Shown piece by piece: positions 25,606 to 35,016 of a DNA stretch of 64,000 nt. The number at the start of each line of letters is the position of its first letter. Within the stretch, counting starts at the first letter, position 1. The DNA comes from Ktedonobacter sp. SOSP1-85 (lineage in GTDB: Bacteria > Chloroflexota > Ktedonobacteria > Ktedonobacterales > Ktedonobacteraceae): the NCBI RefSeq assembly GCF_016587415.1, contig NZ_BNJI01000003.1, positions 2,003,905 to 2,067,904 of the forward strand, read 5' to 3'. The translations under genes and the position numbers were made by a program. The notes under the pieces are model-generated. The model searched no databases. It worked only from the letters and a program-made list of their open reading frames with translations, and was not told where the DNA came from.

Positions 25606-27853
25606 GATTGGTCGCCAAACTCTCCTTTTTCTCCTGAAAAGCCGTTTGTGCGCGAATACACCCTCAATGGTTCTTGCTCTCTATGGGCTGCCGGGCGTGG
25701 GAAAGACGGCTCTGGCGATTGCATTAGCTCACGATACAGAGATGCGAGCATACTTCCGCGACGGAATTCTCTGGGCTGGAGCAGGCAAGAACCCAGATGT
25801 CATAGGGATTTTGCGGCGCTGGGGCACGCTGCTTGATATTTCAGCCACCGAAGCCTCGAGGCTCACCACGCGCGAAGCATGGGCGCAGGCGGTCCGCACC
25901 TCCATAGGTTCACGTCAGATGTTGCTGATCATGGATGATATCTGGACCCTTGAAGCGTTCGCCTCCCTCAAAGTAGGAGGAAATTCCTGTGTTTACCTGG
26001 TTACCACCCGCTTTCCCCAGCTCGCCTGGCACACTGCGGCCAACAACGCTTTCCCCGTCAGCGAATTGGATACATCTCACAGTATCACTCTCCTGGAACG
26101 CCTGGCGCCTCTGGCTATTCAACAAGAGCCGGCTGCGGCGGCGGAAATTGCGCGCCTGGTTGGTGGGCTGCCGCTGGCGCTCCTGCTCACGGGCAATTTT
26201 CTGCGCGTGCAAACATACAATGGGCAACAGCGTCGCATGCGCCAGGCCATCGAGCGCCTGCGCTCAGTAGAAATGCGTCTGCACCTTCAGGAACCCCAGG
26301 CTTTCGCTGAACGCTCCCCCAGCATGACAGATACCCCCGCGATCTCACTGCATACCCTGATTGCGATCAGCGATCAGCAAGTAGAGCAAGAGGCCCGCGA
26401 GGCTCTCTACACCCTCTCAGTCTTTCCAGCCAAACCAAATACGTTCAGCGAAGCTGCTGCCCTGGCTGTATGCCAGAGACCTGCCGAAGTGCTCGATACG
26501 TTATGTGACGCGGGATTGCTGGAGAGCTATGCGCCCGACCGCTACGCGCTCCATCAGACCATCGCCGATTATGCCAGTCTCCAGAGAAGGGATGCTGCCT
26601 CTGTCGAACGTTTCGCGAGCTTTATGGCAGAGTATGTGAGCCTCTCTGAGAAGGACTATCAGCGTCTGGAACAGGAAAGCAGCAATATTCAGGCGGCCTT
26701 GCGTCTGGCCAGCGAACACAATCACCCGGGAGCCCTGATCGTCGCAGGCAACGCCTTTGCCCAGTTTCTCTTTATCCGTGGATCGTACACCGAGGCAGTA
26801 GACCTGTTGGAGCGTGTCTGTCAGGCTGCAACCGCTATGCAGAATCAGCAAAGCTTAGCAACTGCCCTCTACCAACTGGGGGACATTGTCATCAACATGG
26901 GAGAATATGCCCGGGCATATAACTACCTGCAACGCGGCCTCGAGCTGACGTCTGAACTCGACGCCCCCGCACTCAGAAGCCGCTTCTTACGTGTTCTCGG
27001 TATCTGTGCCTCCTCTCAAGGCAATTATGCCCAAGCCGAGTCTCACCTTCAGGAAGCTTTAGCTCTTGCGCGGCAAGAAAAGGACGACGAACTCATAAGC
27101 CTCGTACTCAGAAGTATGGGCGGAATTGCCAACGATCTGGGAAAGCTCGCACAGGCCGAGGAGTATTTGCAAGAAGGGCTTGTCCTGGCACGTCGGGTAG
27201 GAAAACCGGATCACACCTGTACGCTGCTCATCAACCTCGGCCAGATAGCACTCATACGTGCCCAGTATGCACAGGCAGAAAAAATAATTAAAGAAGGCCT
27301 GGATCTCGCCATGCAGATTGGTTTTCGCGCTGGGATGTGCCTGTTCCAGCAGCACCTGGGGATAGTGGCCATGGAACAGGGAAAATATGCGCTGGCCCGC
27401 GAGCCATTTGAACAGTCACTTGCGCTGGCCCGCCGTCTTGAGAATCGCGAATATCAGGTCTCAACGCTGGCAAATTTGGGGCTTCTTTTCCTAAAACAGG
27501 GCGATTACATCCAGGCAGAAGCGCATCTGGCGGAGGGATTACGCATCGCGCGAATGCTGGGGAACCCATGGGCGCTTGCAGGCACACTCAATGAGTGGGG
27601 AAAGCTCTGTCTGGAACAGGGGAAAGTCGCAGACGCTGCCGCAGCCTTTACCGAAATGTATCAACTGAGTGCCCAGAACTCCCAGGAATGCGAGGCGCTT
27701 GCCCTGTATGGACAGGCTCGTGTCGCCCACATCCAGGGAGATATGCAAAAGGCCCACCAACTAGGACAGGCCAGTCTCGCTCTCCTCCAAGGCATGGAAC
27801 ACTACCAGGTTCCTGAAGTAGAGCAGTGGCTGGCGACGGTAGTACCAACGTAG
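25271..27853 (+). CDS. XRE HTH / NB-ARC / TPR regulator (STAND-type ATPase)
   Basis: 860 aa. Residues ~15-75 are an XRE helix-turn-helix (MRGWSQQYVAEQLGADRYYL). An NB-ARC NTPase follows: P-loop GLPGVGKTAL at 138-147, Walker B LLIMDDIW near 219 and GGLPLALLL near 298. From about 470 to the end there are roughly ten tetratricopeptide repeats (LxxLGxIxxxxGxYxxAxxxLxxGL). STAND proteins switch between ADP-closed and ATP-open oligomeric states on sensing a ligand; TPRs are the likely sensor and the HTH the output. The stop TAG borrows its G from the IS6 end at 27853, so the natural C-terminus may be lost. Confidence 0.92.
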   Translation: MSDKQKIPSSTKKSAGQHLKEEREMRGWSQQYVAEQLGADRYYLSRWENGKMLPSPYYREKLCALFGKNARELGLISQETPLEMDTLEPESIAHGSSDDPAIPPPPDESRALIGRQTLLFLLKSRLCANTPSMVLALYGLPGVGKTALAIALAHDTEMRAYFRDGILWAGAGKNPDVIGILRRWGTLLDISATEASRLTTREAWAQAVRTSIGSRQMLLIMDDIWTLEAFASLKVGGNSCVYLVTTRFPQLAWHTAANNAFPVSELDTSHSITLLERLAPLAIQQEPAAAAEIARLVGGLPLALLLTGNFLRVQTYNGQQRRMRQAIERLRSVEMRLHLQEPQAFAERSPSMTDTPAISLHTLIAISDQQVEQEAREALYTLSVFPAKPNTFSEAAALAVCQRPAEVLDTLCDAGLLESYAPDRYALHQTIADYASLQRRDAASVERFASFMAEYVSLSEKDYQRLEQESSNIQAALRLASEHNHPGALIVAGNAFAQFLFIRGSYTEAVDLLERVCQAATAMQNQQSLATALYQLGDIVINMGEYARAYNYLQRGLELTSELDAPALRSRFLRVLGICASSQGNYAQAESHLQEALALARQEKDDELISLVLRSMGGIANDLGKLAQAEEYLQEGLVLARRVGKPDHTCTLLINLGQIALIRAQYAQAEKIIKEGLDLAMQIGFRAGMCLFQQHLGIVAMEQGKYALAREPFEQSLALARRLENREYQVSTLANLGLLFLKQGDYIQAEAHLAEGLRIARMLGNPWALAGTLNEWGKLCLEQGKVADAAAAFTEMYQLSAQNSQECEALALYGQARVAHIQGDMQKAHQLGQASLALLQGMEHYQVPEVEQWLATVVPT

Positions 27854-28832
27854 GTTCTGTCAGAATTCAGAAAAGAGCTTGGCTTGGCGATCGTTCGCGA
27901 GGTATGCTAAGAACAACAATTCTCTGACGAGGAGTGATTCATGAACTGCCCGCACTGTGCCTCAGCCACCACGAAAGAACGAACCAAGAAGACCACGCTC
28001 GGCTATCGGACGTTTCATTGCCTGGATTGCAAGCAAACCTTCAACGAGCGGACTGGAACTCCATTCAATTTCCTGGAATATCCCACTGATATCGTTCTTC
28101 TGGTTGTCTTGTGGCGGCTCCGGTACAAGGTAAGCCTGCGAGATCTCGCCGAGATGTTCCTCGAGCGAGGATGGGTGTTCACGTATGAGGCCGTTCGGGA
28201 ATGGGAAAGGCGGTTTGCTCCGCTTATTACAACGCAATTGCGTACGAAACGACGTGGACAAGCAGGACGATCGTGGTACGTTGACGAGACGTACATCAAA
28301 GTTCATGGGAAGTGGTGTTATCTGTATCGGGCTATTGATGGGGACGGGAATCTGGTTGATTCACGGTTGAGTGAAAAGCGAGATATGGATGCTGCACGGC
28401 AGTTCTTCAAACAAGCACTTGAGGGGGGTGGTCAGGCTCCAGAGTCTGTCACGACAGATGGACATCGTTCCTCTCCTCGTGCAATACGCGAAATGTTGGG
28501 GAATGAGGTGACACATCGGACACATGTATACCTGAACAATCAGATAGAGCAAGATCATCGAGGCATCAAACAGCGCTATTCTCCCATGCATGGCTTTGGA
28601 GCCTTCGCGTCAGCGGCTCGTTTTTGTCGTGCGTTTGACGAATTACGCAATTATTTTCGCTTCTCTTGCACAAGAGGAAAACCAGCCTCGCTGCGGGAAC
28701 AACGGCAAAATTTTCTCCAGCGACTTACAGCTTTACAGGTATTGCTACAAGCTGCTTCATAGGCCGATGAGTGAGAGAGAAGCATCCACGCACCCCGATA
28801 CACTTTTTCGTATCCTGAGCTCTGACAGAACC
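27853..28832 (+). mobile_element. IS6-family insertion sequence (zinc-finger type c)
   Basis: Perfect 12-bp inverted ends GGTTCTGTCAGA (27853-27864) and TCTGACAGAACC (28821-28832), 980 bp, one intact transposase. No 8-bp target duplication is seen: flanks are CCAACGTA and GGCACAAA. It touches the stop codon of the NB-ARC gene on one side and a TATAAT box on the other. Confidence 0.88.
27941..28762 (+). CDS. IS6-family transposase with N-terminal zinc finger
   Basis: 273 aa. It starts MNCPHCASATTKER with paired CxxC motifs (CPHC, CLDC), a zinc ribbon, then the DDE core: VDETYIKVHGKW (Asp), VTTDGHRSSPRAI (Asp) and NNQIEQDHRGIKQR (Glu). The HTH is around LRDLAEMFLERGWVFTYEAV. All catalytic residues are present. 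Two truncated relatives lie at 48288 and 50198. Confidence 0.92.
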   Translation: MNCPHCASATTKERTKKTTLGYRTFHCLDCKQTFNERTGTPFNFLEYPTDIVLLVVLWRLRYKVSLRDLAEMFLERGWVFTYEAVREWERRFAPLITTQLRTKRRGQAGRSWYVDETYIKVHGKWCYLYRAIDGDGNLVDSRLSEKRDMDAARQFFKQALEGGGQAPESVTTDGHRSSPRAIREMLGNEVTHRTHVYLNNQIEQDHRGIKQRYSPMHGFGAFASAARFCRAFDELRNYFRFSCTRGKPASLREQRQNFLQRLTALQVLLQAAS

Positions 28833-28849
28833 GGCACAAACGTTATAAT
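28822..28849 (+). promoter_or_regulatory. Hybrid promoter formed by the IS6 end
   Basis: CTGACA (28822-28827), inside the right inverted repeat of the IS, is followed after 16 bases by a perfect TATAAT (28844-28849) just outside it. The pair points at the S9 peptidase gene whose ATG is at 28944. IS6 elements are well known for donating a -35 box this way. Not shown to be active. Confidence 0.6.
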
Positions 28850-28943
28850 GATTAAACCCATCAGAAAAGAGAAAAGAGTGAGGCACTTTTCTCCTCGACC
28901 TTAGCCGAGGAAAAAATGCACTTATCAGCACGAGGTGAGACAC

Positions 28944-31109
28944 ATGACAGACAAACAGTTATCCCTGGCGGATGTCGCGCGTTTTCCACGCCCCGGCATG
29001 AGCGTGCCGGGCAGTGTGGAGTTCACGCCCGATAACCGAAAGGTTGCCTATCTACAGAGCGTAACAGGCTCACTGGATCAGGAGTTGTGGACCTATGACC
29101 TGGAGAGCGGAGCAGAGCAACAAGTGACCGGATTGACCAGTGGTACGGCTCAGCCCTCCGAGTCGCGCTCCCTTGACGAAGAATTACGGCGTGAGCGCGG
29201 CCGCCAACGTATATCGGGGGTGACGAGCTATCAGTTCGCCCAACCAGCTGAAGGGGCTCCGCTTGTACTGCTCGTTCCTTTTGATGGGCGGCTCTATCTC
29301 GCGCGCGGTGGGGAAAGCCTGGCCCCTCTGGCAGGCTGCGAAGGAGCTATCGATGCACGCTTGAGCCCTGACGGATCGCATGTGGCTTTTGTACGGACTG
29401 GCGAACTGTATGTCGTCGCAACCGATGGCGCAGGGGAACCACGTATGCTGACCAATGGTGCAATAGATGGCGTGACCAACGGCTTGGCGGAATATATCGC
29501 CCAGGAGGAGATGGGTCGCCAGGCTGGCTACCGGTGGAGTCCCGATGGCACATGCCTGGCCTTTGTACGTGCCGACAGCCGCCATATCCCCGTGTATCCC
29601 ATTGTCCACCAGGGAACGGAGCACGTGAAGGTAGAGGAACATCGCTACCCCTTTGCGGGCGCTCAGAACGCTATCGTGCAACTGGGCATCGTGGCGATTG
29701 ATGGGCAGCCTGGGGACGTCACCTGGATGGACCTTGGCGAGGAGAAGGATATCTACCTGGCACGTGTGAACTGGCGACCCGATGGAGTGTTGACAGCGCT
29801 GGTTCAATCACGCGATCAGCTCACACAGCGGCTGCTCGCCTTCGAGGCTCAGAGCGGCGCGGCGACGACGTTGCTCGCAGAGGAGGGCCACCCCTGGCTC
29901 AACCTCCACGACGATCTGCGTTTCCTCCGCTCAGGCGCGTTCATCTGGTCGAGCGAGCGGACAGGTTTTCGCCACCTTTCTCTCCATAATCCCGACGGCA
30001 GTGAGGAAAGAGTGTTGACTGAGGGCGAGTGGATGGTGACAGGTCAGGTAACGCTGGATGAAGATCGGCGCCTCGTCTATTTTCAGGGCACCGCTGATGG
30101 GCCACTAGAGCGGCATTTGTATGTAGTCTCACTTGATGGCGGACCCATTCGATGTCTCACGCAGGAGCCAGGTTGGCATAATGTGGTGATCTCGCCGGAT
30201 TGCCGTTTCTTTGTCGACGGCTGGAATAGCGCGGAGCAGCCGCCACACCTGACCTTGCGTGACCTGGCGGATGGAACAGAGCGTGCTCTGCTGTTCGAGA
30301 ACGCAGAGATCACACCCACCTCGCTGGGACTCTGCGTGCCGGAGATCACCAATTTCCTCACACACGATGGTGTCTTGCTCCATGCTGCAATCTACGCCTC
30401 GGAGGAGACACAAGCTGCGGGTCAACCGCGCCCACTGGTGGTCTCAGTCTATGGTGGCCCACACGGACAGATGGTCATCAACAATTGGGCTCTCACCGTC
30501 GATCTACGAGCACAATATCTGGCTCAACAGGGCTTTGTCGTCCTGAAAGTCGATAACCGTGGAAGCGCCAACCGTGGGCTGGCATTTGAGGCTCCCATTG
30601 CGCGGACTATGGGGCATATCGAAGTCGACGATCAGGTGGCAGGGGTTCGTTTCCTCTCCGAACGCCCCTATGTTGATAGCGAGCGCGTAGGCATTTATGG
30701 CTGGAGCTACGGTGGCTACATGGTTTGCCGGGCTCTTACGAAGGCCCCGGAAGTGTTCAAAGCGGGCATCGCCGGTGCGCCGGTCACCTTCTGGGAGGGC
30801 TACGACACCCACTATACCGAGCGATACATGGGGTTGCCCTCCACTAATGCAGAAGGCTATCTGGCCAGTTCTGTGCTGCCTCTCGCCAAATCACTGGCAG
30901 GGAAACTGCTCCTGGTACACGGCCTGGTAGACGAGAATGTCCATGCTCGCCATACCATGCGACTGATCGAGGCCCTCTCTGCCGCGGCGCGAGACTACTC
31001 ACTGATGCTTTTTCCAGAAGCCCGTCACATGCCGCGCAACCCCGCCGACCTTGAGCATATGGAGCGCCAACTGGTAGAGTTTCTGCGTCGCCATTTGGAG
31101 CAAGCCTAG
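28944..31109 (+). CDS. S9-family prolyl oligopeptidase-like serine peptidase
   Basis: 721 aa. The N-terminal half is a beta-propeller with SPDGSHVAFVR and WSPDGTCLAFVR repeats; the C-terminal third is an alpha/beta-hydrolase. Catalytic residues: Ser588 in GWSYGGYM, Asp663 in HGLVDENVH, His695 in EARHMPR; the EE-type pair in LAEYIAQEEMGR supports a dipeptidyl-peptidase IV-like member. It cleaves short proline-containing peptides; no signal peptide is seen, so probably cytoplasmic. The ATG at 28944 has GAGGTGA at good distance. It is likely read from the hybrid promoter at 28822-28849. Confidence 0.93.
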   Translation: MTDKQLSLADVARFPRPGMSVPGSVEFTPDNRKVAYLQSVTGSLDQELWTYDLESGAEQQVTGLTSGTAQPSESRSLDEELRRERGRQRISGVTSYQFAQPAEGAPLVLLVPFDGRLYLARGGESLAPLAGCEGAIDARLSPDGSHVAFVRTGELYVVATDGAGEPRMLTNGAIDGVTNGLAEYIAQEEMGRQAGYRWSPDGTCLAFVRADSRHIPVYPIVHQGTEHVKVEEHRYPFAGAQNAIVQLGIVAIDGQPGDVTWMDLGEEKDIYLARVNWRPDGVLTALVQSRDQLTQRLLAFEAQSGAATTLLAEEGHPWLNLHDDLRFLRSGAFIWSSERTGFRHLSLHNPDGSEERVLTEGEWMVTGQVTLDEDRRLVYFQGTADGPLERHLYVVSLDGGPIRCLTQEPGWHNVVISPDCRFFVDGWNSAEQPPHLTLRDLADGTERALLFENAEITPTSLGLCVPEITNFLTHDGVLLHAAIYASEETQAAGQPRPLVVSVYGGPHGQMVINNWALTVDLRAQYLAQQGFVVLKVDNRGSANRGLAFEAPIARTMGHIEVDDQVAGVRFLSERPYVDSERVGIYGWSYGGYMVCRALTKAPEVFKAGIAGAPVTFWEGYDTHYTERYMGLPSTNAEGYLASSVLPLAKSLAGKLLLVHGLVDENVHARHTMRLIEALSAAARDYSLMLFPEARHMPRNPADLEHMERQLVEFLRRHLEQA

Positions 31110-31165
31110 CTCATAGTCTGTAAATCCCAACATTGAGCGGGAGAAATCTGTATAGCTATTCTGAG

Positions 31166-32037
31166 GGTATTGTCAACTTAAAGAGAGAATGAAGAGCTTT
31201 TCAAAAAGGAAGGATGAGAGAGAAGGAAAAAGCGGCCAATCGGGAAGGTGAGTATGACGTTAGGCAGCTGTTTTCATTCTGGTCACCTCGTTCCAGACGT
31301 GGAATCGTCCCTGCATGAGAACACGATACTCCGAGGCGTTGAGACGATGCCGTTTGAGACGAAAGTGATCGGAAATGTGACCAAAGGCGGAGAGAAAGCG
31401 TTGCGCATGGCCAGGGGATTTGAACCGCCTCATAGCCCGCTCACGTTGTCTGGTTGGTTGGTGTGAGTTTTCGGCTCGATTGTTCAACCCTTTGTGTCGC
31501 CGATGCTCCACGCTTGCCATGATCTCTTGCCTGGCAGCGGCATAGCTGGTCAGTTTGTCGGTAATGATCACGCGTGGCACATATTCAAGTCCTTTGAGCA
31601 GTTTGCGGAAGAAGCGTGTGGCTGCTTGTTTGTTGCGTCGACTCTGGACCAGAATATCAAGCACGTTGCCATCCTGATCGACAGCCCGCCAGAGGTAGTA
31701 CTGTTGCCCATTGATTTTGAGAAAGACTTCATCCAAATGCCACTTGTCCCCTGGCCGAGCACGCTGGCGCTTGAGCTCATTGGCGTATTGCTGTCCAAAT
31801 TTCAGACACCATTGGCGGATGGTTTCGTAGGTGAGTATGACACCACGCGCAGCTAGAAGCTCTTCAATATCGCGGAAACTCAAGGAGAAACGAAAATACA
31901 GCCAGACAGCATGACCGATGATTTCCGGTGGGAAGCGGAATCCTTTGTAGGGAGCCCCTGAAACATTCTTTTTCATGGAGTCATTGTATCATACTGTTCA
32001 GTTTTCCATGAGGTGGGCTCTCCAAGTTGACAATACC
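31166..32037 (-). mobile_element. IS6-family insertion sequence (type b), copy 1
   Basis: 872 bp with 14-bp inverted ends GGTATTGTCAACTT / AAGTTGACAATACC. The end repeat reads TTGACA outward, a ready-made -35 box. It is inserted in a transposase remnant (32038-32640). No matching target repeats: GAATTCTGAG-like left flank versus TAATCGGC right flank. Confidence 0.87.
31260..31976 (-). CDS. IS6-family DDE transposase (type b)
   Basis: 238 aa. Motifs: YKGFRFPPEIIGHAVWLYFR, LSFRDIEELLAARGV, WHLDEVFLKINGQ (Asp), VIITDKLTSYAAAR (Asp) and KGLNNRAENSHQPTRQRER (Glu). The frame is intact from ATG to stop and the C-terminal RRFKSPGHAQRFLSAFG is normal for the family. Presumably active. Confidence 0.92.
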   Translation of the reverse strand: MKKNVSGAPYKGFRFPPEIIGHAVWLYFRFSLSFRDIEELLAARGVILTYETIRQWCLKFGQQYANELKRQRARPGDKWHLDEVFLKINGQQYYLWRAVDQDGNVLDILVQSRRNKQAATRFFRKLLKGLEYVPRVIITDKLTSYAAARQEIMASVEHRRHKGLNNRAENSHQPTRQRERAMRRFKSPGHAQRFLSAFGHISDHFRLKRHRLNASEYRVLMQGRFHVWNEVTRMKTAA

Positions 32038-32640
32038 TAATCGGCAAGGTAGGGAACCAACGGCGCACCAGACTGACCATTTGACACGCCCACACCCCGA
32101 CCGTTTTGTGACGTTTGCCCAAGCTCGCGCTCACCGCTGGTGTCGTCGCCAGCACGCACAAAAAGGCAAGGCACAGCGTTGTTTGGTCCAAGGCAGTGTG
32201 ACGACCACAGCCATCACCATCCATCGCAGCCCCGGACTACTCACCGATCTCTTGCGGCTGGAGAGCATGCTATCGCGGTAATGTCCACGCTTGCTGATCT
32301 TCGGTCCCCAGCGCCGCTCCAGCGTTTCATCGATGACCAATTCCAAGGTGCCGCCCGCCTGGACAAAGGTTTCCACGATGGTTGTGAGCAACTGACGGCT
32401 CACGGCCAGAGGCGACCAACGTGCTCGATTGAGCACCTGATGGAACGTGCTGAAGTTGGTCTCCCTTTCATGACCGGTGTGGCGCAGAGCAGCCGCAACG
32501 GTGCGACGTCCATGAGCCAACAGGGTACCAGTCAACAAGATCATCAATTTCCTCCATGTCGGAGCCGTAAACAGTGGCCGAAAGGCGGCCAGAACCTCTA
32601 TAATGGGATCGGGAAGGAGCATGAGGTTTCTCCTGAGCAA
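32038..32640 (-). pseudogene. DDE transposase remnant (IS701/IS4-like), cut by IS6
   Basis: Starts MLRRNLMLLPDPIIEVLAAF and reads a DDE_5-like transposase: TWRKLMILLTGTLLAHGRRT, VIDETLERRWGPKISKRGHY. It then shifts frame near 32190-32210, after which the neighbouring frame gives LAFLCVLATTPAVSASLGKR and HKTVGVWACQMVSLVRRWFP. The IS6 element at 32037 removes the rest. Family assignment from the LGKRHKT and DETLERR motifs is moderate. Confidence 0.7.
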
Positions 32641-32852
32641 GATCGTCGTTTGGTTACCTCTATCTTACTTCAAAGGTGGCTTCATGCCCTATGCTTTCCC
32701 AAATAGACACAGTCGAGTTCACATGCTGCGTACAGACCCCAAAAGAGTCCGGTTTTCATCCGTGTGCCTGGTATTCTCCGCGTGAGATTGCTTGTTGTCT
32801 CTCGCGTATTGTATGTACGACGAAATGAGAAATATTCGTAAAGGAGTTCTGT

Positions 32853-33425
32853 ATGCCGCATTTGTCTTCCTTGCGTCTTGTGAGTTTGATTGGCTTGCTG
32901 GGATCTGCCCTCGTGATCATTGGCTTCTTCCTACCAACTCGCTTTGTCACTGTAGCATTTCCTCCACTGCCTGCGTCGTCTTCTGCTGATTCCTATTGGA
33001 GTATGCTCGGTGATACCGTAACCGGTGGCACCATACATGAACTGTCTTTGGAAATGGAAATTGGGTCATTTTTGCTCGCGATCCTCATTCCACTGTTGAC
33101 CTCTCTTGCCGGACTTCTCGGCACAGGGAAGCGAAACATTCTCCTCCTCAGCCTGGGATTTGCCATCCTCGGTTTCCTCGAATTTTTGCTCTTTTCCGCA
33201 CTTCTCCTGTCCTTCTCTAGGTGGGGTGGTCGTGTCACCGAGATCCACACTTCCGGCCCAGGTTTCTGGCTGATGCTCATCGGGTTTCCTCTCTGCATCG
33301 GTAGTAGCATCATCGCCCACCACCTGTTGTCCAAGCCTCGTATCACCTTCGTCAAATCGCCGGACAGTCTGCGAGAGATCGCGAGAGGAAACGAATTCCG
33401 CCGACCCTCACAGGACTTCGTTTGA
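32853..33425 (+). CDS. Hypothetical four-helix membrane protein
   Basis: 190 aa with hydrophobic segments at SLIGLLGSALVIIGFFLP, GSFLLAILIPLLTSLAGLL, ILLLSLGFAILGFLEFLLFS and GFWLMLIGFPLCIGSSIIA, and a short charged C-terminal tail. AAAGGAG lies seven bases before the ATG, so it is a real gene by start signal. Family not recognised. It is flanked by a transposase remnant upstream and a broken ATP-grasp-like gene downstream. Confidence 0.65.
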   Translation: MPHLSSLRLVSLIGLLGSALVIIGFFLPTRFVTVAFPPLPASSSADSYWSMLGDTVTGGTIHELSLEMEIGSFLLAILIPLLTSLAGLLGTGKRNILLLSLGFAILGFLEFLLFSALLLSFSRWGGRVTEIHTSGPGFWLMLIGFPLCIGSSIIAHHLLSKPRITFVKSPDSLREIARGNEFRRPSQDFV

Positions 33426-33607
33426 GAAGAAGCCTTGAAAATGTACAAAGTCGAGATAAGGATAAAAAGCTCTTTTTTGGGTGTATTGATTACTGTGGTC
33501 AGTGATCATCAGAGCGAAAGCATCCCCCTGCTCTGTCGCACCTGTGCCGAAAGAGAACCAGCTCATCTCACACAAGGCGTTGAAAAGCCTGGAAGGAAAA
33601 CAGACCA

Positions 33608-34433
33608 TGTCACCTGAACCCGGTTCTGCTCCTGTCCTTGTTTTATCCCCACGTTACTCGTCTGATTCACGCATGTTGCGTCTTGCCGCAATCCACAAGG
33701 GGTGGCAAGTTGAACGCCTTGGGGGTGGGAGGTCCCAGAGCGTCTTTTGCCGCGAAAGCTGATTTTTTCTGGTGAGTATTCCTACATTAAGGTGATAGCA
33801 CACAAGCTCTCCTGGGCGCTGCTTGATGCCCCTCCTAACTGGCTTCTCCACCTGCCAATACCCTACAAGAAACGAGTGATTGAGTACACGACTCTTGCAG
33901 AAGCAAGAAAGCTTTCCCAAGCCCGGTTCGTCAAACCCGCTCTCGAGAAACTGTTTGCCGCAACTGTGTATCCCTCAGGAGTTCATTTGTTCGAGGAGTC
34001 TGAGGGACTGGCAGAGGCAACCCCCGTTCTCGTCTCTGAGCCGGTTGAATGGGATATTGAATTTCGCTTCTTTGTCCTTGAGCAGCGTGTGACGACCTTC
34101 TCATCGTACTGGCGTGGGAACCGTCCCACCCGTTTGGATGACGGAACATGGCAGGCCGAGTCAGCAGAGATTGAAGAGGCACGTCATTTTATAGACTCCC
34201 TTCTTGCCGATTCGCGCGTGCAAATCCCGCCAGCGATCGTGATTGATGCCGGCAAGATTCGCGATCGCGGCTGGGCGGTGATCGAGGCCAACGCTGCCTG
34301 GGCTGCCGGGATCTATGGGTGCGATCCTCTCCAGATTCTCCCAGTGCTTGAACATGCCTGTATTCATCGTACTCAGCTCACTCCTGAACTTGTGGTTTGG
34401 GAAAGCAATCGAAATGCAAAGCGAGCGCGCTGA
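33608..34433 (+). pseudogene. ATP-grasp-like domain protein, frameshifted
   Basis: First frame: MSPEPGSAPVLVLSPRYSSD, ending GGGRSQSVFCRES-stop. The next frame picks up WEVPERLLPRKLIFSGEYSY and runs to 34433 with EPVEWDIEFRFFVLEQRVTT, VIDAGKIRDRGWAVIEANAA and WAAGIYGCDP, which match the DUF4343-type ATP-grasp pattern (ligand site Asp, Glu-x-Asn). One more G in the G5 run at 33721-33725 would fuse the two parts. If intact it would be an ATP-dependent ligase of unknown substrate. Confidence 0.68.
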
Positions 34434-34514
34434 ATTGGTCCAGATGGCTACACATGGTCCCTTCTCTGAAAAAGACGGAATGAGCTTGAATGGGCCAAGA
34501 AGAGGGGGAAATCA

Positions 34515-34778
34515 TCAAGAAGAGTAAAGAAAACAAGCCGATGATAGGAGCTCTTTCTTCGTCTGTGCATATTCCCCACTTACCGAGAATGAGGTGGTAT
34601 CCACATGCACTTGCTTGCTTGAGACGCCAAAGACCTGGCGGGCGCCTAATGCCTGACCATACTTCTTCACTGTCCCCGGGGAGCAGTCGTCTTCCTGAAG
34701 TGTACGCCTCCAGTGCTCCACAAGTTCCGCAGGGGTCACGTGCCGACGACCCAGTGGAAGGACGATGTGATTGTACAC
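34515..34778 (-). pseudogene. IS1634-family transposase fragment
   Basis: Contains ALGARQVFGVSSKQVHVDTT followed by SFSVSGEYAQ, the first catalytic Asp region of IS1634 transposases. Only this internal part survives; the flanks (34434-34514 and 34779-35016) carry no recognisable gene. Start and stop here are accidental. Confidence 0.65.
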
Positions 34779-35016
34779 GGGTCCTCAAAAGAGTGAAAAA
34801 TATTTCCCGCTCTTCTCTGCCTCGTTAAAGGTCGAGGTGCGTGATACGATGGTAGAGGCTCCCAGCGTCCGAGGGCCTGGACTGCCCATATTCGCACTCG
34901 TTTACCTCTTGTCTTGGCACTTCTCAATACTGTTATTTTGTCTTATCCACCTGTCCAGAAAACTGACTCCATCATAATTCTTTGGAACTAAATAATCTGA
35001 ATAAAATTCAATAAGA

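Noticed and set aside
31248..31466. 72-codon ORF with RGFEPPHSPL, suggesting another tRNA end
   Set aside because: The bases are the antisense of the RRFKSPGHAQ region of the IS6 transposase; no tRNA arm is formed.
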